Assembly: GCA_009692005.1 (NCBI GenBank)
Contig: SHZZ01000009.1
Location: forward strand, 1 to 64,000
Source of the DNA: Gemmataceae bacterium
GTDB taxonomy: Bacteria > Planctomycetota > Planctomycetia > Gemmatales > Gemmataceae
Direction of reading: 5' to 3'
DNA length: 64,000 nt
Made by a program: the position numbers and the translations under genes
Notes under the pieces: generated by a model
The model's input: only the letters and a program-made list of their open reading frames with translations
Databases searched by the model: none
Told to the model about the DNA's origin: nothing
Part shown: in pieces, positions 7,945 through 17,344 of the stretch
How positions within the stretch are numbered: position 1 is the first letter of the stretch
Layout: the number at the start of each line of letters is the position of its first letter

Positions 7945-10227
7945 ATGATCAACTGGAATAAAATCCGCATCCTCTTTTCTTACAACCTCCTCGATCTCCT
8001 GCGGGATCGCAGGACCTTGTTCATGGTGGTCCTATTGCCGGTGATTCTTTACCCCTTGCTTGGGGTCATGATGGTGCAATTGCTCGCCAGCAAACTGGTC
8101 AAGCCGATGCGTGTCGGCGTGATCGGCTGGCAACAAACCGGAGTCAGCGGCCCTGGGGAAACCCTGGGGGTTGCTCTCCCTTTTTTTGCTCCCGCGGCGC
8201 TGTTGCCCGGCGGTTTTTGCCCGGGCCCAGTTCAAGCTTTGGAACTCCTTGGGCCCCATTTGACCATATCCCTAACCCCCCCCCCGTTATTCACCGTGGC
8301 TTCCGGTCAACTAAAACCGACTAACGCTTACGCTCCACGCGATGCTTCCTTTTTGCTTTCCATATGGAAGAGTGTGGACCCGGCAAAAATCACTTTTGTT
8401 CAAGGGGGACAACTATCAAAGGAATCGATCGATGCCCTATTGCTGGAAGATTTTGACTGCCTCATTGAGTTCCCGGTAAACCTGTGGGATTCCTACCTGG
8501 CGGGGGGCGCCCCCAAGGTGCGGGTTTTCACCAGCCAAAAAGAAACCATGCGCAGGGTCGTCTCGCGAAACCTCCGCGATATGCTCTTGTCCTGGCAAGA
8601 TCAGATGCGCCTGGCGCGCTTTCTCCAGCGAAGTATTCCAGGCGATTTTCATCGCGCCTTGCAAATCGAATTGGATGAAGATCGCACATCGGCGGCGGAA
8701 AACATCCAGGACCGAATGCGCGAACCGATCAAGGATCTGATTCCCTTTCTGGTGGTGATCTGGGCCCTGGTCGGGGCGCTTTATCCCAGCATCGACCTGT
8801 GCGCCGGGGAGAAAGAGCGCGGCACCATGGAGACCCTGTTAATCAGCGCCGCCACACGGTTGGAAATCGTCCTGGGAAAATTCCTGGCCATCTGGTTGTA
8901 TTCCATTACCGCCGCCGTCATCAACCTGGTCTGTATTGGTTTGACCGTTGGCTTGCTCTCCCATTGGTATCTGAACCTGATCCCTTTCCAACCCAGCGTG
9001 GCGATTTGGGGATTCGCACTGCTTCTTCCCACTAGCGCCCTTTTCAGCGCCCTGGGGTTGGCCATCGGCATCTACGCCCGCAGCACCAGAGAAGGCCAAT
9101 ACTTCCTGACACCCCTGGTCATGGTGGTCATGCCCTTAATTCTTTTGTCTTTTGGTGATATCAAGCTGGGCTTCACTTCGGATTTCATTCCCATTACCGG
9201 CCTGGTTGTGCTTTTGCAAAATTTCATGACAGCCAAATCCCACAGCGGTTGGCTGGTTGTCCACCTGGCCGTGGTCATGACCATCACAAGTTGGTATGCC
9301 TGGCTGGCGCTGCGCTACGCGGTAAGACAGTTTCAACGGGAGGAAGTGCTTTTTCGCGAGGCAGAATTGATTCATTGGCCCACGCTCATGCGCTCCTTTT
9401 GGCCCCAAGGAAACCTGGCCGCTTCCCCGGGGATAGGCATCATGGGATTCCTCCTCCTGGGGCTGGGGATGCATCTCCTGACCAGGACTTCCTTGCGTCT
9501 TGGCATTGACCCGGTAGTCCTCGCCACGATTCCCGTCTTGATTATATCCTGGTTCTGGATGCAAGAGGGACGGGGGATTTTGGGGTGGAAGCCGGGCGCG
9601 GCTTGGGGCTGGCCGTTGGCCATGGCCATGGGCCTGTTGCTAATCCCCATCACAGGGAAATTGTTAAGCGCCTCGGCGGAGCTGCAAGGGTTCAAGGAAA
9701 TTCTCGGGCGTTTGAGCAAGGAGCAATTTGGCCATTCAGGATTGCCCGGCGGGTGGTCGTTCCTCCTTGGCTCGGCCCTGCTCCCTGTGCTGTGCAAGGA
9801 AATGGCCTTCCGAGGATTTTTGCTCAACAATTTGAAAACCGCCCTGGGGCCGTTGCAAGCGGTGTTTCTTTCTGCCCTGCTCTACGCCGCCGCGCCTTTG
9901 CAAGCCTCCCGCTTTCTTCCCGATTTGGTATTGGGGTTGGCCCTGGGTCTTCTCGCTGTTCGCGCCGGAAGTGTTTGGCCCGGCATGCTGGCTCACCTGG
10001 CCCTGGTCTTGCCCGGTTCCCTGGCCTTTGCCTTCCCGACTTGGGCCCAGGGTTTAAACCTGAACTTGGAACACTTGCAAGAAGCAGAAGGAACCTGGCG
10101 GCTTCTCGTGGGATTCTCCTCTGGGTTTTTGGCAATTGTCTGCCTGGCTCTCGCCTGGCCCAACTGGTTTTCTCAACCCTGGCAAAAACTCAAAACGGAA
10201 ATTCAATCCAGTTCGCAGGGCGATTAA
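7945..10227 (+). CDS. ABC-2 type permease fused to a CPBP (CAAX-protease-like) domain
   Basis: 760-residue membrane protein. The N-terminal half is an ABC-2/NatB-like permease: a first membrane helix at residues 20-45, a long extracytoplasmic insert to about residue 260, then a helix bundle with the cytoplasmic CAGEKERGTMETLL loop typical of the family. The C-terminal third (about 590-730) resembles the CPBP/Abi intramembrane family. Its first motif reads CKEMAFRG instead of EExxxR, and the second motif (LLYAAAP) lacks the usual His, while MLAHLAL keeps one His, so protease activity is doubtful. No ATPase partner gene lies in the window. Confidence 0.85.
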   Translation: MINWNKIRILFSYNLLDLLRDRRTLFMVVLLPVILYPLLGVMMVQLLASKLVKPMRVGVIGWQQTGVSGPGETLGVALPFFAPAALLPGGFCPGPVQALELLGPHLTISLTPPPLFTVASGQLKPTNAYAPRDASFLLSIWKSVDPAKITFVQGGQLSKESIDALLLEDFDCLIEFPVNLWDSYLAGGAPKVRVFTSQKETMRRVVSRNLRDMLLSWQDQMRLARFLQRSIPGDFHRALQIELDEDRTSAAENIQDRMREPIKDLIPFLVVIWALVGALYPSIDLCAGEKERGTMETLLISAATRLEIVLGKFLAIWLYSITAAVINLVCIGLTVGLLSHWYLNLIPFQPSVAIWGFALLLPTSALFSALGLAIGIYARSTREGQYFLTPLVMVVMPLILLSFGDIKLGFTSDFIPITGLVVLLQNFMTAKSHSGWLVVHLAVVMTITSWYAWLALRYAVRQFQREEVLFREAELIHWPTLMRSFWPQGNLAASPGIGIMGFLLLGLGMHLLTRTSLRLGIDPVVLATIPVLIISWFWMQEGRGILGWKPGAAWGWPLAMAMGLLLIPITGKLLSASAELQGFKEILGRLSKEQFGHSGLPGGWSFLLGSALLPVLCKEMAFRGFLLNNLKTALGPLQAVFLSALLYAAAPLQASRFLPDLVLGLALGLLAVRAGSVWPGMLAHLALVLPGSLAFAFPTWAQGLNLNLEHLQEAEGTWRLLVGFSSGFLAIVCLALAWPNWFSQPWQKLKTEIQSSSQGD

Positions 10228-10434
10228 GCGGCGCTCATGCTTGGCCCCTTAGGGCCTGGCCCGCGCAAAATTACTCTTTTTTTACCTTGAATCTTTTCTT
10301 GCCTTTTTTCACCAATTGCCTGCCGGAGCTGGTACGATCTAATCGCTGGCCATTCTTGGCCTTTTCGGGCCCACGGCCCGGCTAGGCCGCCGCGACAACC
10401 CTGTTTTATCTTCGCACATTACAGGAGGCGCCAC

Positions 10435-10941
10435 ATAACTGTTCAAGCTTGGATTGAAGACCTTTTATCCGAGAAAGGCGTGACCTATCAAAAATGCCTG
10501 CACAAGGATTCCTACACCGCACAATCCATGGCCCAAAGAGAACACTTCAGCGGCCACCGGGTGGCCAAAGTCGTGGTGGTGAATGCCGATGGAAACCTCT
10601 ACGAACTGGTCCTGCCCGCGTGCAAACGAGTGGACCTTTATCGCCTGCAATGGCTTCTGGGGGTAGACCGAGTCCGGCTGGCCAACGAAGTGGAGATTAC
10701 CCGGGCTTTTTCCGATTGCGAAATTGGCGCCATCCCTCCGTTGAAGCACTGGGAAGGGGTGGAAGTAATCATGGATGCCAGCATGAAGGTGGAAGGCGAC
10801 ATTTTGTTCCAGGGCGGAACTCACCGTGATGGAATCATCATGGATTTTGATGACTGGTTTTCGCTGGTTAAGCCCCGGGTGGAAAATTTCACTCAATGGG
10901 GCGCAGGATACGATCCCCTTTATGAAGGCTGGGATGGCTGA
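10435..10941 (+). CDS. YbaK/aminoacyl-tRNA deacylase-like protein with apparent ATA start
   Basis: YbaK/ProX-type domain: HKDSYTAQSMAQREHFSGHRVAKVVVV is the family's His, TA-box and Lys segment. Members hydrolyse mischarged tRNAs, and some are regulators. The first ordinary start is the GTG at 10480, but it lacks a ribosome binding site and cuts off the first helix. In-frame coding runs back to an ATA at 10435 placed 6 bases after a perfect AGGAGG (10423-10428), giving 168 residues beginning ITVQAWIEDLLSEKGV. I therefore place the start at 10435, as either a true ATA start or an ATG changed by mutation or consensus error. Preceded by about 200 bases of intergenic DNA, it stands alone. Confidence 0.75.
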   Translation: MTVQAWIEDLLSEKGVTYQKCLHKDSYTAQSMAQREHFSGHRVAKVVVVNADGNLYELVLPACKRVDLYRLQWLLGVDRVRLANEVEITRAFSDCEIGAIPPLKHWEGVEVIMDASMKVEGDILFQGGTHRDGIIMDFDDWFSLVKPRVENFTQWGAGYDPLYEGWDG

Positions 10942-10970
10942 TTCTCGGCCATTTCCCTTTAAATAACGAG

Positions 10971-11016
10971 CAACCCCTGGGGTCCTTTAAAGGGGCGCCG
11001 GGGGTTTTCCTTTTCT
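10971..11016 (+). terminator. probable intrinsic terminator after the YbaK-like gene
   Basis: AACCCC (10972-10977) pairs with GGGGTT (11001-11006), with an inner CCTTTAAAGG palindrome, and is followed by a T-rich run TTTTCCTTTTC. Confidence 0.6.
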
Positions 11017-11096
11017 CCCAGGTTGACAGGGCAATTCCGCCATGGGAGACTTAGTTTCCCACCCTGGACCATGCTTCCCGCAATTGGAGAAGAATC

Positions 11097-14000
11097 ATGC
11101 AAATAAGGCGAGAGCGAACCATTAGAATTGCCATTTTTCCCAGACGGATGGCCCAGCGATGGATTCCACTGCTGCTTTTAATGCTCACCGCGCTGTCGTG
11201 GTGTGACGGGCAAGGGCTGCCGGCGCCGGCCGTGGTCTTCAAGGGACATACGGAAACCATTTATTCTTTGGTGACGGGGCCCAACGGAAAGCAAATCGTT
11301 TCGGGAAGTTTCGACAAAACAATCCGGGTCTGGGAGGCTGCCACGGGGAAGGAACTGCGCGTTTATGCCGGGCCGCAAGCGCATCAGCAAATGGTACTCA
11401 GCGTTGGAATCAATCCAGACGGTTCGTTGATCGCCTCTGGCAGTTCAGACAACACGGCTCGGGTGTGGGATTTCCCCATGAGCGAGCCGATGGTCAAGCT
11501 GGCCGCCGGGGATGGAATTTTTTCTCTGGCGGTCACCCCAGATGGCAAAGCCGCAGCCGCGGGGCTGAAAGACGGGACCATCCGCTTGTGGAAAGTCAAC
11601 GATCCCTTGAAGGAATCCTTCAAAGACGCGGTGGCGCTCAAGGGTCACCAGGGGCCGGTGCTGGCCCTGGCTTTCGCCAACAATGGCCTGCAGCTTATCT
11701 CGGGCGGCGTGGATGGCACCCTGCGGTCTTGGAATACCGCCGATGGAAAAGCTCTCAATGTTTTGGGCGCGCACACCGGTTCCCTGACCGCACTTTTGGC
11801 CACCGGCACTCAGGCCTATTCCTCCGGCGAGGATGGCACGATCAAGGGATGGAACCTGTTGGCAAAAGGACCGTCGAAAGGGGAGAAAAACCACGCCAGC
11901 CCAGTTCAAGCGTTCGCGGTTTCCAGCGATGGCACACTGGCTGCCAGCGCTGCCAAGGAACCGCTCATCCGGGTTCATTCCGGCGAAGGGTTTAAAACCA
12001 CCAAAGACTACGACACCCAGGATGGGCAGGTGGTTCAACTGGGGCTCAGCCAGGACAAGAAGTGGCTGATCGCGGGGCACGATACAGGAATCGTTCAAGC
12101 CTGGAATCTTCAGAATGGGAAGCAAGTGATGAAGCGGCTGGCGCACCCGGGCGGGGTGGCCTCGATCCTGTTTACCCCCTCGGGTACTCAGTATTTGACG
12201 GTTGGCATGTCGGGCGGGATCAAGGTTTGGCCCTTGCCGGCAAACCCGGAACCGGCCAAACAGACTCCCCTTCAGGAGCCGGCCTTGATTTCCTTGCCTG
12301 CCGCGGATGGCAAGGGGCTCTTTTGGGCCGGGGCTGGAAAGCAATTCCGCCTGGCCTTCCCAGGGGGCGCACCGGCGCCCGAGAACATCGGTTTGGCGCT
12401 GAAAGATCTGCCACTCTGTCTGGCGCAAAAGGAAAATCTGAAAGCGCTGTACGCTGGGTTCGCGGATGGATATCTCCGTCCGGTGGGCGGGGATAAAAAG
12501 GATGCGCAGATTTGGGGTCACCAGGGGAAAGTGACCGGGCTGGCCACGATGGGGGGCAACCTTTTGTCGGCGGGGGAAGATGGTTACTTGCGTTCGTTCA
12601 AGACGGCCTTTCCTGAAAACAAGCTCTTGCCTCTTGAAGGGTTGCCGACTCGGGCCCAATATGACGCCCCTAGCCAGCGCTTCACTGTGGTGTTGAACGA
12701 TGGGCGCATCCGCATTGGAAAAGCCCCCGGAACAGAGGCGGCCAAAGTGCTGCCCAAATTCACCAACGCTGCTCAAATTTGGAGCCTTACCGCAGACGGC
12801 AACTTTTTGGCCTGGGCCGCGGGCGACACAGTCAATGTGGAAAACCTGGCGCAAAAGAAAGCCACGCGGCTGCCCTTGAAACTGCCCGCCGCCGTGAAGA
12901 CCCTGGCCCTGCGCGCGGATGGCAAGCAAGGCTTCGCCGGGCTGGCAGACGGCAAAATCGCCGTTTTGGAATCCGAAGGCAAAGCCGATGCCAAGCTCTA
13001 TCCCGCCCACATCGGCGAAGTACAGTCGATCCTGCAAACGGGATCGTTCCTTCTGACCACCGGGGCGGATAAGTCGGTCAAGCTGCTGAAGGCGGCCGAT
13101 TTTTCCCCCGCGGCATCTGCCACGCTTGATTCTCCCATCGTGGAAGCTCAAGTCAGTCCCTCGGGGAAAAAACTGCTGCTCGTCTGCGCGGATAAGTCGA
13201 TCCGCTTGCATGACTTGCCGGACTTGAAAGCCCAGGGAAAAATTCAAACTGCGGGCAATGTCCGCTCAGCGGCATTCGATCAGGAAGAGAAGCGGGTTCT
13301 GGCGGGTGTGGAAGGCGCTGGCCTGGTCTTATTTTCCCTCGATGGTTCTCCCTTGGAGTATTTTCCCACGCCCGACTTTGTGCTATCGGTGGGCTGGTCG
13401 CAGGATAACACCAAGGCCTGGGCCATGGCCCGCGACAAGGGGATTCAAAGCTGGTCGCCATCGGCCAATTGGGCGGTGAAACTTGCTTCGCCCCAGCGCG
13501 ACCTGACCGTGGTTCCGGGAAAAGACCTGGTTGTCTTGGCCGGGGAAGATGGCAAGGGGCGCTTTTTCAAAGCATCGGATGGCAAGGCCGCGGGCGAGTT
13601 TGCCCTGGGCGGGTTGGCCAAAAAGCTCGTCACTTCCCGGGATGGCTCGGTCTTGGGCTGCTGGCAGCCAACCGGGCAAGTCACCACTTGGAACTTAAAC
13701 GATCTTCAGACAGGTAAATCAACCCAGCTTGGCAGTTTCAACCTTGGCCCTGCACTTAACCTGGCGCTCGCCCCCGATGGCAAACAGGCCGCAGTCTCCT
13801 TGGAAAAGGAAAAAGGCGAATCCTGGCGCCTGCTTGACCTGCCCACCGGCGAAGAGATTTTCCGGGAAAAAGGCGTCTCCCCCGCCAGAGCCCTGCTTTT
13901 CACCGACAGTCGTTCGCTCGGCGTGTTTCTCGACAACACGGTTTACCCGGTTGACACCAGCCTTGGAAAATTAATGCCGCGCGGCATGACCGGAGTCCGA

Positions 14001-15704
14001 CCGGGCGCTTTTGGCGCCAACGAAACCCAGCTTTGGCTGATCAATTCCGATAAGTCGGTGTCGCGCTGGGACCTGGCCTTGGGGAAGGAAACCTTGAAGA
14101 AGGGCCCCTTTACTGAGGATCTGACCGCGGTGTCAGTGTCGGCGGATGGGCAAATCGGGGCCGTGGCCGCAGGGAAGAACGCCCGCGTGTGGAATACCAC
14201 CGACGGCAAGGATTTGCTGGTGCTTTCGCATCCGCAAGCCGTGACGGGCGTGCGCTTTTCTCCTGACAAAACCCGTTTGGCAACCACTTGCGCTGATGGC
14301 CTGATCCGCTCTTGGGACCTGGTGCAAGGGCGGGAGCAGCAAGCTTTTTTGGGCGCCTTTGCCCCCTCGCCGTTTTTCCATCCGCAAGGCGCGCATCTGC
14401 TGGCGGCGGGCAACGACGGCGCGATGCATATTCTTCCTTTTGCCAATACCCGCTTGCTTTCGGGCGCAACTCCAGTTCGAGCAATGGCCTATGGGCCGGG
14501 CCAGCAAACTATCTGGGGCGCGGGCGACGACAAAACGCTGCAATCGTGGAACCTGGGAAATGGCGTCAAAGATAAAACTTTAGAAGCGAGTGGCAACGCG
14601 CTGCGCGCAGTGGCTTTTTCCCCCAACAACCAACTCCTGGCCACCGGCGGGTTGGAACCCGAGGTGCGGATTTTCAATGCAGGCGATTTGAAACAAGTGG
14701 GCGCCATTCGCTTGCCAGGCGCCGTGCGCACCCTCCTTTTCCTCAAGGATCAGGTCCTCTGCGCCGTTTCCGAGGATGGCTCGGTGCAACTTCTGAATGT
14801 GGCCTACACTGCCGGGCAGCCCACCCCACCAGAGTTTGGCAAACCGGTTCAGGGCTTCTCCGTAGGCAACCTCCCCACCGGAGCTAACCTTTCTCAGGAC
14901 GGGAAAAAACTCTACACCGCCGACGCTTCCGGCGCCTTCCTCGAGTGGAAAATCGCCTCGGACATTCCCATCCGCGTGTTGAATCACCCCAACTTCGTCG
15001 ATGCCGTCGCCTTCAAACCCAATGGGCCGCAACTGGCCACGGGCTGTCATGATGGCAAGATCCGCCTGTTCGACCTTGAAAAGGGAAATCAGATCCGGGA
15101 AATCGACGCACATACCAAGCCAGCCCCGGTGCCGGTTTATGCCATCGCCTGGACCAAGGACGGCAATAGGCTGATCTCTTGCGCCATGGATGGCGCCATC
15201 CGCGCCTGGGACAGCGCCAACGGGCAGCAGGCGTATGAAATCAAAAGTTACCGGGAGAAAGAAGCCGTCAACGGACACAAAGACGGCGTCTTCACTTTGG
15301 CCATCAGCCCGGATCAGTCGCTGCTGGCAACAGCGGGCAGCGACCGCATTATCAAGTTGTGGAATCTGCGGGATGGCTCGTTCGTTCGCGACCTGGTGCA
15401 CAAAGGTCTGCCTAACGCCGATAAGGAAAAGCGTTCGCACCCGGGTTGGATTTATTCCGTCCGCTTCACGCCGGATGGTAAGCAGGTGGTGGCGGTGGGA
15501 GGCGCGCCTCGTGGGAAGGGCTATTGGTCGCAATGGCGCGTGGCCGATGGCACTCTTGTAAATGCCACGGAAGTGGTGCAAGGAGTGCTTTACACCATGG
15601 CGCTATCGCCAGATGCCACGGCGGTCACTGTGGCATCCGGGAATGGCCAACCTGGAACCGAATCGAACCAGGGATTCCTGCTCAAGGTGCCGGGGTTGAA
15701 ATAG
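11097..15704 (+). CDS. giant secreted WD40-repeat protein
   Basis: 1535 residues. A basic N-terminus and hydrophobic helix (about residues 22-36, WIPLLLLMLTALSW) form a signal peptide or anchor, so the body is exported. The rest is WD40-type blades: clear repeats such as GSFDKTIRVWEAATGKEL, SSDNTARVWDF and DGTIRLWKV near the N-terminus, diverged blades in the middle, and well-conserved blades again after about residue 1280 (HDGKIRLFDLEKG, GSDRIIKLWNLRDG). This suggests several stacked propellers. No enzymatic domain is seen; such proteins act as interaction scaffolds. Start chosen for GGAG 8 bases before the ATG. It stands alone, flanked by a terminator and a convergent gene. Confidence 0.92.
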   Translation: MQIRRERTIRIAIFPRRMAQRWIPLLLLMLTALSWCDGQGLPAPAVVFKGHTETIYSLVTGPNGKQIVSGSFDKTIRVWEAATGKELRVYAGPQAHQQMVLSVGINPDGSLIASGSSDNTARVWDFPMSEPMVKLAAGDGIFSLAVTPDGKAAAAGLKDGTIRLWKVNDPLKESFKDAVALKGHQGPVLALAFANNGLQLISGGVDGTLRSWNTADGKALNVLGAHTGSLTALLATGTQAYSSGEDGTIKGWNLLAKGPSKGEKNHASPVQAFAVSSDGTLAASAAKEPLIRVHSGEGFKTTKDYDTQDGQVVQLGLSQDKKWLIAGHDTGIVQAWNLQNGKQVMKRLAHPGGVASILFTPSGTQYLTVGMSGGIKVWPLPANPEPAKQTPLQEPALISLPAADGKGLFWAGAGKQFRLAFPGGAPAPENIGLALKDLPLCLAQKENLKALYAGFADGYLRPVGGDKKDAQIWGHQGKVTGLATMGGNLLSAGEDGYLRSFKTAFPENKLLPLEGLPTRAQYDAPSQRFTVVLNDGRIRIGKAPGTEAAKVLPKFTNAAQIWSLTADGNFLAWAAGDTVNVENLAQKKATRLPLKLPAAVKTLALRADGKQGFAGLADGKIAVLESEGKADAKLYPAHIGEVQSILQTGSFLLTTGADKSVKLLKAADFSPAASATLDSPIVEAQVSPSGKKLLLVCADKSIRLHDLPDLKAQGKIQTAGNVRSAAFDQEEKRVLAGVEGAGLVLFSLDGSPLEYFPTPDFVLSVGWSQDNTKAWAMARDKGIQSWSPSANWAVKLASPQRDLTVVPGKDLVVLAGEDGKGRFFKASDGKAAGEFALGGLAKKLVTSRDGSVLGCWQPTGQVTTWNLNDLQTGKSTQLGSFNLGPALNLALAPDGKQAAVSLEKEKGESWRLLDLPTGEEIFREKGVSPARALLFTDSRSLGVFLDNTVYPVDTSLGKLMPRGMTGVRPGAFGANETQLWLINSDKSVSRWDLALGKETLKKGPFTEDLTAVSVSADGQIGAVAAGKNARVWNTTDGKDLLVLSHPQAVTGVRFSPDKTRLATTCADGLIRSWDLVQGREQQAFLGAFAPSPFFHPQGAHLLAAGNDGAMHILPFANTRLLSGATPVRAMAYGPGQQTIWGAGDDKTLQSWNLGNGVKDKTLEASGNALRAVAFSPNNQLLATGGLEPEVRIFNAGDLKQVGAIRLPGAVRTLLFLKDQVLCAVSEDGSVQLLNVAYTAGQPTPPEFGKPVQGFSVGNLPTGANLSQDGKKLYTADASGAFLEWKIASDIPIRVLNHPNFVDAVAFKPNGPQLATGCHDGKIRLFDLEKGNQIREIDAHTKPAPVPVYAIAWTKDGNRLISCAMDGAIRAWDSANGQQAYEIKSYREKEAVNGHKDGVFTLAISPDQSLLATAGSDRIIKLWNLRDGSFVRDLVHKGLPNADKEKRSHPGWIYSVRFTPDGKQVVAVGGAPRGKGYWSQWRVADGTLVNATEVVQGVLYTMALSPDATAVTVASGNGQPGTESNQGFLLKVPGLK

Positions 15705-15740
15705 GGATAGCTCCGCGAGCGGCGGTCGGATTCAAGCGAA

Positions 15741-17234
15741 TCAATCGGGAATCAGGCCGGCGGAGATTTTCACCAGGGCTTTGAATTCTTTTTCTGGCCA
15801 GGCCCGGTCGATTTCGCGCCAGCGGGCCGCGGCTTGGCTCAATGCTTTTTGTGCTACGCCGGTTTTCCCAGTGAGAAAATCGCGGATTTCAACCGCCAGG
15901 GCTTCCCGGCGTTTGGCATTCCCAGGCAGACGCGAGGCCATGGCCGGGTTTTTTATTTCCGGATGAATCAGATCCTGACGCAGGGCATTCCGCAGGGTTT
16001 CCGTCTTGCCTGCGTCCAGTTCAAAAGAGTCCAGGCGCATTCGGCTCAACTGGGTAAAGCGAAGAAAACCGCCGCTGCCGGGTTCCATCGCCAGCCGTTC
16101 GGAAATTTTGGGCGAAGCCAGTTCCGCCAGCAAATGAAAAGCCAAAGCCCTATTCTTGGATTTGGAACTCACGCAGCCGAGGTAGCCGTTTTGTCCAAGG
16201 TAGGGAATGCGGTTGCCCCCAGATACCCGGCGAAACTCATTCTTTTTCCCGGTAGGAATTTCCTGCGCGCCCGGGACTGGGCAGAAGTTGTATTTGTCCC
16301 TTAGGGCGGGGGTTTGCTGAGCCAAGCCGGCCAGGGAGGAATCCCCCAGGGCCAGGACCGGTAGAGAGCTTAGCTCATGCGAATCGTTTTGACCCTTCCC
16401 AACCGGGGCCGTCTTTCGCAATCCTTGCATCTCACGCAGCAAGTTCAATCCTTTGACAAAGCCCGGGCCATCAATCACCGGTTGAGCAGTGTTGGCATCG
16501 TAAAGGAAAGAGAAGATGGATTCTTCCACCCCGGCTGTCACAGGTTCATCAGGCGCTACAGGCCTGCGGCAAAAGCCGGCGCTGAGTGTAAGGAATTCCC
16601 TCACCAGATCCTGGTTCGATTCGGTAAGCGGGGGAAGAGTCTTGCCCCCGTCAATTTCCGACATGGAGAAAAACCGGGCGATTTTCAGGAAATCGCTCCA
16701 CGATTGCGGCGGCTTCAACTCTTCATTAAATTGCTTCTTGAATTCAGCCTGCCGGGTTGGGTTGGAAAACAAATCCTCCCTGAAGAAACAGACCTGCGAT
16801 TCCCCCAGCAAGGGCAAGGCGTGCAGGCGCCGGTTCCAGATCAGGGTTTTTTCCCGGTAGAGGGGAAAGAAATCTTCCCAGGAAATGGGGTTGCCTGGCT
16901 CCTTCAATTCATCCGGCGCCGGAGTCAGCAGGTTGCGATGGGCAAATTCCCCCAACTCGTCCGGGCGAATGATCCAAATATCGGTGGCGTTTTCATTTGC
17001 TTCGGGAAAGCTGCCTTCCGCCCTTGAGGTAACTTCAACCGTAAGATTGAGCCTTTTCCCTGCTAGCACGCCCTGGCTCTTCATGGCCTGCATAGCCCGG
17101 CCTTGGGGGGAGGCGACACGGATTAAGACGGCCTGGGGTAACGGTTTCTCCGCCGCGGGCCCCGGTTTTTCGCATCCGCCAAGGGCGATGGTGAACAGAA
17201 GCCCCAGGCAGAGTGCGGCCGTTTTCCTTTGCAT
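15741..17234 (-). CDS. extracellular solute-binding lipoprotein (ABC family 1-like)
   Basis: 497 residues from the ATG at 17234. MQRKTAALCLGLLFTIALGGC is a lipoprotein signal with lipobox ALGGC, so the mature protein is anchored by its Cys outside the inner membrane. The body resembles family 1 periplasmic binding proteins (SWSDFLKIARFF, KNRALAFHLLAELASPKISERLA are typical). Ligand unknown; sugars or oligosaccharides are usual for this family. No permease or ATPase is adjacent, so it may work with a distant transporter. It converges with the WD40 gene and diverges from the FHA gene. Confidence 0.82.
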   Translation of the reverse strand: MQRKTAALCLGLLFTIALGGCEKPGPAAEKPLPQAVLIRVASPQGRAMQAMKSQGVLAGKRLNLTVEVTSRAEGSFPEANENATDIWIIRPDELGEFAHRNLLTPAPDELKEPGNPISWEDFFPLYREKTLIWNRRLHALPLLGESQVCFFREDLFSNPTRQAEFKKQFNEELKPPQSWSDFLKIARFFSMSEIDGGKTLPPLTESNQDLVREFLTLSAGFCRRPVAPDEPVTAGVEESIFSFLYDANTAQPVIDGPGFVKGLNLLREMQGLRKTAPVGKGQNDSHELSSLPVLALGDSSLAGLAQQTPALRDKYNFCPVPGAQEIPTGKKNEFRRVSGGNRIPYLGQNGYLGCVSSKSKNRALAFHLLAELASPKISERLAMEPGSGGFLRFTQLSRMRLDSFELDAGKTETLRNALRQDLIHPEIKNPAMASRLPGNAKRREALAVEIRDFLTGKTGVAQKALSQAAARWREIDRAWPEKEFKALVKISAGLIPD

Positions 17235-17344
17235 AAAATGCCCTTCACTTCCTAAAATCACTCTCTCACTCCTGGGCAAACCCTCTAGGAATTAAGGTTT
17301 GCATTGGGATAATATACACGGCGGCAGCCCTGGGAGGGAAAACG

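Noticed and set aside
11445-13247. Long minus-strand open frame (600 codons) opposite the WD40 gene
   Set aside because: Shadow frame of the biased codon use of the WD40 gene; no ribosome binding site and no recognisable domain.
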